Source: a virus. Taken from it: a stretch of DNA of 57,655 nt. Numbering within the stretch: the first letter of the stretch is position 1; the number at the start of each line of letters is the position of its first letter. The notes beneath the pieces were generated by a model. The model was given only the letters and a program-made list of their open reading frames with translations, searched no databases and had not been told where the DNA came from. This document shows, one piece after another, positions 39,312-47,532 of this stretch. The position numbers and the translations under genes were made by a program. The stretch lies in IMG/VR virus record IMGVR_UViG_3300033144_001394, positions 1 through 57,655 of that record. The stretch is one strand, 5' to 3'.

Positions 39312-39944
39312 TTAGCTGGTTTTATCAGACAAATCTACAGATTTTATCTCAAAGTTTAAAATCTTTTTCTTAGCGAATAAGGTCTCTTTTTCCAGATCGG
39401 GTTTACTATATAGTTCTCCGACATCTTTTAAAAGTTCATACATTCGTAAGCGTTCTGCTTCTTGTTTTGACTGATCTTTTAAGTCTACAGTGAGCAACCT
39501 TGCATATTGACCATAGTACCTTTCTGGATATAGAAAGCTTTCCATGTATGTATAGTTACTCAGATTTGTTTTATAGAAGTCAAGTATTGTTTCTTTATGG
39601 CGATCACTTATCTTTGAGTACTTTCCACATAAGATACAGACATAGTCTTCATTATAAGACATGTTAAACACGTATGCTCTAAGACTCCCCTCTTCTAGTT
39701 CATAGGACTTATGAAATAGAGGGTTACCAAATAGTTTAACATCTTCAAATACTTTGAATTCGCGGTCATCACGCATATGATACGTACAGATAAACATTTG
39801 CTTATCAATACCATACTCGCTAAACCAACTCATATAGGTATCTTTCGGGGTTATACTTGATCCACGTTTGATACCTAATATAGGATATAAAAATAATCTA
39901 CTCTTTTGATAATAATCTCGATATAGTTCTTCAATCTTTGCCAT
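39312..39944 (-). CDS. hypothetical protein, 210 aa
   Basis: No family recognised. The sequence is rich in Tyr, Phe and charged residues (LYRDYYQKSRLFLYPILGIK near the start), with two Cys in YVCILCGKYSK near residue 105 but no second Cys pair, so a zinc ribbon is unlikely. The C-terminal 60 residues are helical and charged. It lies between the nuclease gene (5 nt upstream) and the 172-residue gene (5 nt downstream), which suggests co-expression with replication and recombination proteins. Function unknown. Confidence 0.7.
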   Translation of the reverse strand: MAKIEELYRDYYQKSRLFLYPILGIKRGSSITPKDTYMSWFSEYGIDKQMFICTYHMRDDREFKVFEDVKLFGNPLFHKSYELEEGSLRAYVFNMSYNEDYVCILCGKYSKISDRHKETILDFYKTNLSNYTYMESFLYPERYYGQYARLLTVDLKDQSKQEAERLRMYELLKDVGELYSKPDLEKETLFAKKKILNFEIKSVDLSDKTS

Positions 39945-39949
39945 AGTTA

Positions 39950-40999
39950 TTACAGAAGTTTTGTTCCTGTAATAAATTCATAAGGTAGACTGAAGTCTTT
40001 ATTATCGTAGTGATACTGTATCTCATCCATTTTCTTCCACATCTTAGCTGTCCACATAGTCAGACTCGCGTTGCTTACAGCCCACGGGTATATCTGATTA
40101 AACTTATCAACAACTATAAATCGCACTTCAATTTTCCAAGTATCATCTATGACATCCTTAAGGAAGTCCATTACAAGCGTTAAATAAACGGCTGCTTGTA
40201 GCCAGTAGTCCCACATCTCAACTGAGTCGGGGAAATCGGTTACGGACTTTCCGGTTGTCTTTAGATCATTAATACGTATCAGTTTATTTGTTACATCTAC
40301 GGTTACGTTATCTAACACTCCTTTGAGTCCGAAAGGTCTGTCTTTCAGTTCCATCTTCCAAGGCATCTCATTATATACCTGGAAGTTTACTTGATCAGAC
40401 TCTCTGTCCATTCCGAGTAGCTCACGCACCTGTGCATGTTCTTTTAATAACTCTGCTCTTCGACTACATTTATCTAATGTTCCGCTATCAACTATCTCAC
40501 GTCCGTCTTGCGACTGTACTAGAAAGTTGAAATAATTTGTGTATTTCGATTCAAGAATCTTCTCGACTCTCTTTTCATCACCAGTTTTCCAAGGTGCTTT
40601 TTTATCGTCCTTGAGTGACTGGTGTAAATTAATTTCTTGTAGGATCTCCAGTATCTCATCTGGAAAGTCTATAAGTTCTAGATCTGGATCGGCATCACGT
40701 TTTTTCCAAATCTCGAATACTTGTGTTACAACATCTGCTCCACCTCCTGATGGAATTCCTTCTGGAGATACTATAAACTTGTCATCAAAGTTCAACCCAT
40801 CGAGTAGGAGATAATGGATTACCGTTCCCTCGATGAGGTAGGTTTCCCGTTTATCATCCCGCTGACCTAACACATAATCCTTGTAGAAGTTGCGTGGTGC
40901 CTCGAGTAGCTTTCGCTTGCTGCTGTAACTGAAGTAAAAAGGTTTGCTGTAGAACTCAGCTTCTAAGTCGGCTTGTGCTACATCAATTGTGTTTAACAT
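39950..40999 (-). CDS. PD-(D/E)XK exonuclease (DUF3799/RecB-Cas4-like)
   Basis: 349 residues from ATG 40999 (MLNTIDVAQADLEAE). An upstream ATG at 41086 would overlap the previous gene by 77 nt, whereas 40999 leaves a normal 10-nt gap. The N-terminal FYFSYSSKRKLLEAPRNFYK, the GTVIHYLLLDG helix and the catalytic strand LDNVTVDVTNKLIRINDLKT (D...DLKT, the D-x-K element), followed by the Gln-containing helix WLQAAVYLTLV, match phage exonucleases of the PD-(D/E)XK superfamily. It probably resects DNA ends for recombination with the Sak4-like ATPase and SSB-like protein encoded upstream. Confidence 0.85.
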   Translation of the reverse strand: MLNTIDVAQADLEAEFYSKPFYFSYSSKRKLLEAPRNFYKDYVLGQRDDKRETYLIEGTVIHYLLLDGLNFDDKFIVSPEGIPSGGGADVVTQVFEIWKKRDADPDLELIDFPDEILEILQEINLHQSLKDDKKAPWKTGDEKRVEKILESKYTNYFNFLVQSQDGREIVDSGTLDKCSRRAELLKEHAQVRELLGMDRESDQVNFQVYNEMPWKMELKDRPFGLKGVLDNVTVDVTNKLIRINDLKTTGKSVTDFPDSVEMWDYWLQAAVYLTLVMDFLKDVIDDTWKIEVRFIVVDKFNQIYPWAVSNASLTMWTAKMWKKMDEIQYHYDNKDFSLPYEFITGTKLL

Positions 41000-41009
41000 A
41001 CAGTTCGTA

Positions 41010-42200
41010 TTATTGGTTAATAAATGCGACATCTCCGTCATCTGGGATGTCAATTTCTCCAGCATCCTCAATGATATCTTCATCATCTAACTGGCTGAGG
41101 TATTCTTCTTTTAGCGCATAACCTGGTATAACATATTTGTGTGTACTGTGTAATTCGTACTCTTTTGTAATGGGAAATAGGGCACTTAACTTTTGGAAAT
41201 TACTTTGGGTAAGCTTGCCTAGACGCTCTAAGATACTGATGAGTTTGTCTAGTTCGAGATTCTTTTTAAGAATTTTAACATCAAGCTCGAAGTAGTATAA
41301 TAAACTTTTGAAATTTATGTGGCTTGCTCCCTTCATTGGGGCCATTTCTTTACCATACTTTTGTAGTAGGCACAACAAATATATACAACTTTTATCAAAA
41401 TTGCAATTCGCCATCAACTCCATTACAGTAGATAAGTTATCCTTATCATTTGCTCCAGCCATCAGACACATCTCCTCATACCGCTTATCATCTAGGATGA
41501 GACAGTCTGCATTTACTAATTTAAGCATACAGTTTTGATCATATAGATCACACGTGAGGCGATCGAATATTGAGTCAGCCTGTGACATAAACAAATTAGT
41601 ACGTTCAGGATATACCATCTTCACATTGTCTGATAAACGGTACCCACTAAAATCCAAGCCACGTTGACCTCGGCTATTAGGTTTCCCTAATGGTGGTGGG
41701 TTAGTACTGTTTGGAATTTTAAGTCCTACATGACGTATCTTTTCTACACAGTCATTATGCATGAGGATTAGATCTTCACAGTTGTGTGATAAAGAAGATA
41801 CCTTCACCGTAAACGGGTGGTCTTCTCCATAACAAGTACGGATCCACTTTATGATGGACTTTACATTGTAAGGATACATTCTGGTTATTGAGTCAAAGCC
41901 ATCTTCACTACCCTCCAGTGTTTCAGGAGAGATGAATGCAGCTGTTGCATACTCAGGTTTTATTGTGATGTTGAAACGTTCACGTACCTTGAATCTAGGT
42001 ACACTACATCCAGGAAAGAAGTAAGGTCTTTCTGCTTGACCTGGTGTCCAGTCATCTTTTACATCAAGACTTTCTTTAATGTCTTTATTTAGCATTCCTC
42101 TACGCATTTTGACCTTGAGAGGCGTTGCTTCTATAATAGGTCTTCCGGGTGCACTCTCATCACAGTTTACCTCGATGATCATATAAGTTTTTAGTTTCAT
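41010..42200 (-). CDS. hypothetical protein, 396 aa, between MoxR ATPase and exonuclease
   Basis: I do not recognise a family. The N-terminal ~100 residues look like a beta-rich module (MKLKTYMIIEVNCDESAPGR, then PFFPG-type turns and RFNITIKPEYATAAFIS). Residues 200-330 are helical and Cys-containing without a clear zinc-binding spacing. The C-terminus is very acidic (DDEDIIEDAGEIDIPDDGD), like proteins that contact DNA-binding partners. A terminator-like hairpin separates it from the MoxR gene upstream, and the exonuclease gene follows after 10 nt. A role as partner of either neighbour is conceivable; nothing in the sequence proves it. Confidence 0.7.
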   Translation of the reverse strand: MKLKTYMIIEVNCDESAPGRPIIEATPLKVKMRRGMLNKDIKESLDVKDDWTPGQAERPYFFPGCSVPRFKVRERFNITIKPEYATAAFISPETLEGSEDGFDSITRMYPYNVKSIIKWIRTCYGEDHPFTVKVSSLSHNCEDLILMHNDCVEKIRHVGLKIPNSTNPPPLGKPNSRGQRGLDFSGYRLSDNVKMVYPERTNLFMSQADSIFDRLTCDLYDQNCMLKLVNADCLILDDKRYEEMCLMAGANDKDNLSTVMELMANCNFDKSCIYLLCLLQKYGKEMAPMKGASHINFKSLLYYFELDVKILKKNLELDKLISILERLGKLTQSNFQKLSALFPITKEYELHSTHKYVIPGYALKEEYLSQLDDEDIIEDAGEIDIPDDGDVAFINQ

Positions 42201-42202
42201 AT

Positions 42203-42237
42203 TTTAATTAAAATGGGGAGACGTTGTGCCTCCCCGG
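42203..42237 (-). terminator. intrinsic terminator after the MoxR-type gene
   Basis: On the minus strand GGGGAG (42237-42232) pairs with CTCCCC (42222-42217) across a 9-nt loop and is followed by ATTTTAATT. The tract continues into a 14-bp AT palindrome (42203-42216) that abuts the ATG of the 396-residue gene at 42200. It marks the 3' end of the MoxR/VWA gene group. Confidence 0.8.
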
Positions 42238-42242
42238 TTCCT

Positions 42243-43556
42243 CTATTTCGTAGCTATGTCTTGAATTTCCGTATCTCTAAGGATCTTCTCGAACTTCTTC
42301 TTAGCACCAGCATTAATCTTCTTTACTATATGATATCTAAGATCATCAGTAAAGATGCCATCTTCCTTAATCAGGTTAACTACTCGTTGAACCACCTCGG
42401 GTGGTATAGGATTCTTATCAGCATAAGCTATTGCGAAGTTTACAAGTCGCGAGCAAAGTACCATAGCTATGTCAGAGCGATAATCATTACCGGATCCAAC
42501 AGCTTCTTTCATATCTTCAAATACAGCTTTCTGATCTTCTTTAAGAAGGATCTCTTTAGGTGAGATCAGCCTATCTAACTTCTCCTTAATGAATGTGGTG
42601 AAGGTTACACCAGCTTCTGGTCCTATACATCCTTCAGCAATTTGATGGATGAGAGGTAGACTTTCTTCAAAGTCTTTTATTGAGCTAATTGAGTTAAAGA
42701 ACGTAGTTAAACTTCTAGGGTTTACTCTGTTATTCACTATCTCAGGGTTGAATAGTACGAAATTGATGCATCTACCATCTATCCCCTGAATCTCTGCCCA
42801 TTCTGCCCAACGCTCATGACTCCACTTTAGAACTGAGCTTATAAATCTCGTTCGTTGAGCTACATCAATTGAGTTAACCATGTATTCTCCATCATCTGGA
42901 TTGGCTGTAAGAAGGATTGTCCATCCTGGAGGAAGCTTCCAAGAGATATACTCTTGTCGATCAACCAATTCCATTACGGCTTGGATAAATCGAGGCTCAG
43001 CTCTGTTCCAGTCATCTAATAATAGGATCCCTCCTTTAGTCTTTCCTGCTATCCATTCTGGTGGACAGTAGCTCATTCGTTTCTCTCCGGTGAATCTATA
43101 ACCCTGACGAGCATAGTCTTCTGTAGCTACATCATCTACCCAAAGAGTTTCTGATGTTTGTGCTGCTGGTGTATTTCCTGCAGGTTTCATAACAATCTTA
43201 GCTACGCCATCAACTCCTATAACCTTTGTAGGAACCATCTTTTGTTGCTGTTGATTATCTTGTACTTTGTCTTTTTTACACATCTCGAACTGGCGTACGG
43301 GAAATCCTACTAGATCTCCAAGTTCTTCAATCTGCGCTAAGTTTACCTTCTCGATATTAATACCGAACTCCTTAGCCATCTGAATAGCTACACTCGTTTT
43401 ACCGAGCCCTGATTCTCCTATTACTTCAACAGCTATAGGATTCATTCCTTTGTCCTGAATAAACGCATTGTTTTTCATGATATGACGAAGGAAATCTTTC
43501 ATTTCATTGGTGTCCAACTGTACCTGATGATTTATTTCTTCTGTGTGTGATGCCAT
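42243..43556 (-). CDS. MoxR-type AAA+ ATPase
   Basis: This 437-residue protein has Walker A GESGLGKT at 47-54, Walker B ILLLDD at 177-182 followed by WNRAEPRFIQAVMEL, sensor 1 Asn in LLTANPDD near 219 and an Arg-finger-like RTRF soon after. This architecture fits the MoxR/CbbQ-like AAA+ chaperones, which remodel protein complexes together with a VWA-domain partner. The partner is encoded directly upstream: its TAA overlaps this ATG by one base. Residues 95-135 form an unusual Gln/Lys-rich insertion after the first AAA+ strands. The phage substrate is unknown. Confidence 0.87.
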   Translation of the reverse strand: MASHTEEINHQVQLDTNEMKDFLRHIMKNNAFIQDKGMNPIAVEVIGESGLGKTSVAIQMAKEFGINIEKVNLAQIEELGDLVGFPVRQFEMCKKDKVQDNQQQQKMVPTKVIGVDGVAKIVMKPAGNTPAAQTSETLWVDDVATEDYARQGYRFTGEKRMSYCPPEWIAGKTKGGILLLDDWNRAEPRFIQAVMELVDRQEYISWKLPPGWTILLTANPDDGEYMVNSIDVAQRTRFISSVLKWSHERWAEWAEIQGIDGRCINFVLFNPEIVNNRVNPRSLTTFFNSISSIKDFEESLPLIHQIAEGCIGPEAGVTFTTFIKEKLDRLISPKEILLKEDQKAVFEDMKEAVGSGNDYRSDIAMVLCSRLVNFAIAYADKNPIPPEVVQRVVNLIKEDGIFTDDLRYHIVKKINAGAKKKFEKILRDTEIQDIATK

Positions 43557-44782
43557 TATAATTCTAGTTTAATTTTAGCCCCTGGTAGAGACTCGTTTAT
43601 ATCGGATACTCCTGAATGTACCCATAGTACATCCCCTCTTACATTATCTGGGGCAGGTGCTTCTCCGTCTGTGAAGTTGATGAAGCAGCTGTAATTCCGC
43701 AGGTGTTCATTATAAAAATTAATTCCCGGCTGAAAGTCTGTTCCGCCTCGTCCCGTGATTTCAAAATGTTCACGGTGGTTGAATCTTTTAACGCTTGAGA
43801 TAGCTGAGTCGTATTGCATGACTGTTATCTCACTACCTGTTTTCTGCATATGGTAGATCTCGTTAAGGAATTCTTTCAGTTCAGGCATACTTACTGAGCC
43901 TGATGTATCTATTCCTATAAGTAAATGCTTTTGTCGTTTGATTCGTAGTCCCGGATTACCTGGCAGTCTTTTGCTAAGCTTTCTTCGAGTCTTTTTAGTG
44001 TAAGTCTTGATTGACTTACCTGCGAAACGTCGGATGTATCCTTTCCAATCAAACTTTGCTGGTTCTATTGTATTAAGGCGCTCGATGATAGTAACCATTT
44101 CACCCGGGATAGTCCCTCTTGACTTGGTGACTTGGTCAGCAATCTCTCTTACTAGGTGCGCTGTATGAGCTTTAAGTAATTTAGCTGTAGCTTCATCTAC
44201 TTGATCACCGTCCCAATCATGTTGAGGTAATACAATAGTCTCTCCATTAACATTGGATGTTTCATTACCAGCAGCCGCATCTTGAAGTATTTGGTCTAGA
44301 GTAGGGGAGCTTCCATCTTCACGCGCTTTTAAAAGAGCTTTGTAATAATAGATGCTACCTGCTTTCTCATCCAGTTCTAATTCAGGATAGGTCGATAGGA
44401 GCTGTCCTCCTGGTGGTAACCAATCAGCATCAATATACTGATTGATCTCAAGGTCCATGGCTATATTCATAATCATTGCTTTCTCTCTATCAACTACTCC
44501 ACCTGTGGTATAGTAGTGATCATAGTCTGTTAGATGAAAGAATCCTATATGCATTAGCTCATGCTTGAGTAGACCTTTCGGATGATGTTCTCCTGGTAAC
44601 TCATCCCAAAACTTAGGATTCAACCGTAGCTGGTAGTTAAGATTTCTCAATCCTACACACGCTGTTGGTATCTGCTCATCCCACATCTTGTTCAAGTTCA
44701 TCAGAAAGAACCCATAGAAAGGCTCTTTTAGCATAAGATCCTTCGAGGCTTTAGCTAAACTTTCTGATCTAGTTCTTTTCAT
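43556..44782 (-). CDS. metallopeptidase-VWA fusion protein (DUF2201-like)
   Basis: A zincin-type motif HELMH (74-78, in LLKHELMHIGFFHLTDYDHYY) is followed by the helix MNIAMDLEINQYI, as in the DUF2201 N-terminal putative metallopeptidase domain. The C-terminal half is a VWA domain with a complete metal-ion-dependent adhesion site: DTSGS (D292), GRGGTD and FTDGEA. The linker is basic (KTYTKKTRRKLSKRL). DUF2201/VWA proteins are known partners of MoxR AAA+ ATPases; here the ATPase follows with a one-base overlap and a 144-residue protein precedes with a 4-nt overlap. It probably forms an ATP-driven remodelling or maturation complex; the target is not apparent. Confidence 0.87.
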   Translation of the reverse strand: MKRTRSESLAKASKDLMLKEPFYGFFLMNLNKMWDEQIPTACVGLRNLNYQLRLNPKFWDELPGEHHPKGLLKHELMHIGFFHLTDYDHYYTTGGVVDREKAMIMNIAMDLEINQYIDADWLPPGGQLLSTYPELELDEKAGSIYYYKALLKAREDGSSPTLDQILQDAAAGNETSNVNGETIVLPQHDWDGDQVDEATAKLLKAHTAHLVREIADQVTKSRGTIPGEMVTIIERLNTIEPAKFDWKGYIRRFAGKSIKTYTKKTRRKLSKRLPGNPGLRIKRQKHLLIGIDTSGSVSMPELKEFLNEIYHMQKTGSEITVMQYDSAISSVKRFNHREHFEITGRGGTDFQPGINFYNEHLRNYSCFINFTDGEAPAPDNVRGDVLWVHSGVSDINESLPGAKIKLEL

Positions 44783-45213
44783 AGTTTAATATCTTTTCCT
44801 GGTTTATACTTCTCAGTGAGTTTGATCTCAACCTTTTCTAAGAAGTCATAGCCGTAGCTTCTGAGTACTTCTAATAGGTGATTACCAAATTCATCCATGA
44901 AGTATTGCATCTGTTGTACATTAACATTATGTGTAGCTGCTACTTCGATTATGAATTGATAGGTAAGATTCGGGTTATCCCCTAGTACGTCCTTTGACAT
45001 CAATGTCTTTGTTGCATTAGGAGCATGCTGTTCCCACATGTCCCAACCAACTAGGCCTTTCTTCTTCAGTAGAATAAAGAACACTAGGTTCTCTAACACA
45101 TCATAGTTATCTATGATATTGAGTGTTAGTATTTGATCCTCCTCTGAGGATTTGAGCTGCGATATTAGATTCTCTAATTTCTCAGCTGTCATTAGCTTTT
45201 CCGATGTTTCCAT
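44779..45213 (-). CDS. hypothetical protein, 144 aa, coupled to the VWA gene
   Basis: This is a mostly helical, acidic protein (EKLENLISQLKSSEEDQILT, NLVFFILLKKKGLVGWDMWE) with no recognised motif. Its stop overlaps the ATG of the metallopeptidase-VWA gene by 4 nt (ATGA), which implies translational coupling and possibly a stable complex. Its own start directly follows the stop of the upstream DUF6915-like gene. Function unknown; its place makes it the best candidate for a third subunit of the MoxR/VWA system. Confidence 0.7.
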   Translation of the reverse strand: METSEKLMTAEKLENLISQLKSSEEDQILTLNIIDNYDVLENLVFFILLKKKGLVGWDMWEQHAPNATKTLMSKDVLGDNPNLTYQFIIEVAATHNVNVQQMQYFMDEFGNHLLEVLRSYGYDFLEKVEIKLTEKYKPGKDIKL

Positions 45214-45555
45214 TTAGTCTTCAATTTTCATTGTTTTTAACATCCAACGCTTAGGTTTCTCGAGGTTATCAATCCACTCCTTAGCTGTTGGTATATAATT
45301 ATTACAGTCTTCTTTGACATGTTGTTCTCCAACATATCTGGTATAGACTGTCTTACCATCTGAGTTCACAAAAGACTCTCCGAATATTGATTCACATTCA
45401 AAGATGCCTTCACTATGGTGTCTAAACATTCTATGTTTACTGTGTGCAACCCATGCCTTTGTTGCATCAAACCAATTGTGAATATCTATGTAGTCCTCAA
45501 CTTTACCTCCGAATTTTCGGACTGAGGACTTAGCATGTATTAAAGGATGTGCCAT
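45214..45555 (-). CDS. DUF6915-like small protein
   Basis: This 113-residue protein has the start MAHPLIHAKSSVRKFGGKVE, then IHNWFDATKAW, HRMFRHHSEGIFECE, FGESFVNSDGK, GEQHVKEDC and a terminal WM. I recognise this pattern from a family of small phage and bacterial proteins annotated DUF6915. It is rich in conserved His residues (SKHRMFRHH), which might bind metal, but no activity is known to me. It is packed between two genes with 0-1 nt spacing. The family assignment is from memory of the pattern and should be confirmed by a profile search. Confidence 0.75.
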   Translation of the reverse strand: MAHPLIHAKSSVRKFGGKVEDYIDIHNWFDATKAWVAHSKHRMFRHHSEGIFECESIFGESFVNSDGKTVYTRYVGEQHVKEDCNNYIPTAKEWIDNLEKPKRWMLKTMKIED

Positions 45556-46025
45556 TAGATTTCTATTACACCTCCTCCAGATACATTCCAGGTACTATAT
45601 TCAGGTTCATAATCATCATCATCCCAGTTAGCTTCACCTTCATCCTCACCGTTGATCTCATAATGTACATAATAGGTAAAGGTTTTAAGGTTTAAAGCTA
45701 GATAGCCACCTCCTCCTTCATTATTCCACCAATCATATTCAGTATAGTTACCTTCAATAAGGTTATCTAATGTATTCCAGAAATCATCTGAAGTCATAGG
45801 TGCTTTAGCAGCATCTTCTATAAATTCACTCGAGCATAATTCATACGCAAGATCTCCATCTTCATTCATCATTTCTTCTGATACAAGATGTGTATCTGTA
45901 ATCTCACCACTGTCACCACCTCCATGGAATTCAAAGATGGCATGCGTGATATTACTGTCTGATAATATGTCAAGACCTATTGCTAGATCTGCACGTTCTG
46001 CTTTCATTATATGTTTTAGTTCCAT
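45555..46025 (-). CDS. acidic protein resembling DUF6878
   Basis: This 156-residue, very acidic protein has the motif ITHAIFEFHGGGDSGEITD near residue 30, a central helix ending in DNLIEGNYTEYDWWNNEGGGG and a beta-rich C-terminus. The FxGxGDSGxI motif and the later W-x-N-x-G-G element resemble proteins annotated DUF6878 on mobile elements. Strong negative charge over the whole length could make it a DNA mimic, but there is no direct evidence. It overlaps the next gene by one base and begins right after the RuvC-like gene ends. Confidence 0.6.
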   Translation of the reverse strand: MELKHIMKAERADLAIGLDILSDSNITHAIFEFHGGGDSGEITDTHLVSEEMMNEDGDLAYELCSSEFIEDAAKAPMTSDDFWNTLDNLIEGNYTEYDWWNNEGGGGYLALNLKTFTYYVHYEINGEDEGEANWDDDDYEPEYSTWNVSGGGVIEI

Positions 46026-46550
46026 TTATCTAGGAAATTTACGCCGTAAATATTCGGCTATTAATAATGCGTCAACCAGTCCATCATGTGGAACGGATGA
46101 CTTCTCTGTCATTAGCAGGTTTACTTTTGGGAACAGTCTCTTAGCTGCAATGAGTGCCATCTTCTTGGTATCCTTTGCGCTCTTGGATCCCGTCTTGAGG
46201 ATCACCGTCTGTCCCTGAAATATTTCCGCCTGCCATTTCTTAGCGGGTACCATAGTGTACTGTATAGAATTAGCTATGCACATCATTTCAAATGCGCCTG
46301 CCTGGTATCCCATGGAGAAGGCTGTCTTCTTTGAGGATCCGAAGATCACACCAAGTTTTTCAAAACCTACCATTCCATTAAACCCTTCGTACTGAGAGAT
46401 ACCCTGATTGAACTTATGCCAATCAATCTCCTTACCTACCATAGGCATCTTGCCTCGTGATATCTCACTGCCATCTTCTCCCATTATGTAGTAAGCACCC
46501 AACTTACCGATGTCAATACCTATGTAGAGCCGTTGTTTTTTCTGTTCCAT
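46026..46550 (-). CDS. RuvC-like Holliday junction resolvase
   Basis: 174 residues with the RNase H-fold acidic residues in order: D13 (YIGIDIGKLGA), E64 (MVGFEKLG), and a C-terminal HDGLVDALLIAEY with D156 and D160. Between them AKKWQ and the basic helix match phage RuvC relatives. The enzyme should cut four-way junctions made during phage recombination and replication before packaging. The first 38 nt overlap the 3' end of the HNH endonuclease gene in another frame. Confidence 0.88.
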   Translation of the reverse strand: MEQKKQRLYIGIDIGKLGAYYIMGEDGSEISRGKMPMVGKEIDWHKFNQGISQYEGFNGMVGFEKLGVIFGSSKKTAFSMGYQAGAFEMMCIANSIQYTMVPAKKWQAEIFQGQTVILKTGSKSAKDTKKMALIAAKRLFPKVNLLMTEKSSVPHDGLVDALLIAEYLRRKFPR

Positions 46551-47244
46551 ATTTATCTTTATTAATTTGTGTATTCATACCACCTTTAGTCAGATTATCT
46601 TTAGCCCAAAGTGGTTGTAAGTTACTTAACTGCCAACAAGCTATGAACTCTAAGTCCGTTTTTAGAGTAAAATCAAAAGCAGATACTGGTTTGATATGAT
46701 CTATATGCCATTCACCATAGTTATCCCATGTCATACCTTCTTCAAAGAGAGCCTCGATATGAGATCTAAGTACATTAACGGTGTAACCAAAAGGTTCTAG
46801 CCAGTTATTTGCGGTCTTATCAGAATATTTTGTAATTATTCTTGAGAAGGCTCTAGTATACTGCTTATTTAATTTATACTGAGACAAAGACATTTTGTTT
46901 CTACCTTTATGCTTATAGCAACAGTCTTTTGAACAGTACTTACCTGAATGTTTTTTCGTATCAACGGCATGTTTGGGCACAGTGAATTCTGTTTTACATT
47001 CAAGACAACTGAAACCTAACCCACCACCTTTATAGTTAGGGTTATTACTTCCAGTATAGTCACCACGACTATTAAGGAATTTGGTTTTAGTTTCTAAAGT
47101 ATATGTTCTATTCTTGTTACCATTGGCAACTCGACAAGAGTTAGTGCAAAACTTCTTCTTTAGGTCACTGGCACGGTTGATATCAAAACTATGATTGCAA
47201 TAGTTACAGATTCTTTCTATAGGATAATTGTGTTTCTTATACAT
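46513..47244 (-). CDS. HNH homing endonuclease with zinc fingers
   Basis: 243 residues. The N-terminal part has Cys pairs (C13-C16, C33-C37; C80-C83, C104-C108), i.e. two treble-clef/zinc-ribbon-like modules flanking a NUMOD3-like SNNPNYKGGG. The HNH core is WHIDHIKPVS (180-189), then NLQPLWAKDNLTKG with the conserved Asn and Lys. Such genes are mobile free-standing endonucleases. It lies just upstream of the RuvC-like gene, and its last 12 codons are read from the start of that gene in a different frame, as expected for an insertion at a gene boundary. A hairpin ends one base before its ATG. Confidence 0.9.
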   Translation of the reverse strand: MYKKHNYPIERICNYCNHSFDINRASDLKKKFCTNSCRVANGNKNRTYTLETKTKFLNSRGDYTGSNNPNYKGGGLGFSCLECKTEFTVPKHAVDTKKHSGKYCSKDCCYKHKGRNKMSLSQYKLNKQYTRAFSRIITKYSDKTANNWLEPFGYTVNVLRSHIEALFEEGMTWDNYGEWHIDHIKPVSAFDFTLKTDLEFIACWQLSNLQPLWAKDNLTKGGMNTQINKDKYGTEKTTALHRY

Positions 47245-47245
47245 A

Positions 47246-47270
47246 ACTTATATTTTATGTAAATATAAGT
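47246..47270 (-). promoter_or_regulatory. perfect 10-bp inverted repeat at the HNH start codon
   Basis: ACTTATATTT (47246-47255) and AAATATAAGT (47261-47270) are perfect inverted repeats with a 5-nt loop. On the minus strand the hairpin ends one nucleotide before the ATG at 47244. Homing endonuclease genes of other phages are known to use leader hairpins to limit translation from readthrough RNA; here that is an inference from position. Confidence 0.6.
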
Positions 47271-47301
47271 ATTTATCCTATATCTATTCCGATATATTTT
47301 C

Positions 47302-47532
47302 TCATAGTTGTTTAATTATGTCTTTTGGATGTTCATGATTTCGAGTTAAGCTGCTGCCATTTGACAACCAAGCCATGACACTTAAGGCTCTTCCCGGAAA
47401 CTCATCTACATCTGCTTCAAATTTATAATTGGTACCGTTATTAGCTAATCTTAGTGGTGATGTAACCAGACCGTTTCTTAGCTCATATCTTTCTCCAACT
47501 GAGAGTACTACACTTTCTTCTTCTGTATTCAT
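47302..47532 (-). CDS. small phage protein, 76 aa
   Basis: A short, predicted all-beta protein: VLSVGERYELRNGLVTSPLR, a YKFEADV strand, AWLSNGSS and a C-terminal HPKDIIKQL. This layout (GERY.LRNG...W..NG...HP.DII) resembles a widespread small phage domain of unknown function. Its ATG overlaps the primase stop by 4 nt (ATGA), so the two are translationally coupled. Function unknown. Confidence 0.65.
   Translation of the reverse strand: MNTEEESVVLSVGERYELRNGLVTSPLRLANNGTNYKFEADVDEFPGRALSVMAWLSNGSSLTRNHEHPKDIIKQL

Noticed and set aside
41000-41086. Longer exonuclease start at 41086
   Set aside because: It would overlap the previous gene by 77 nt in a region where that gene's frame is good coding; ATG 40999 leaves a 10-nt gap.
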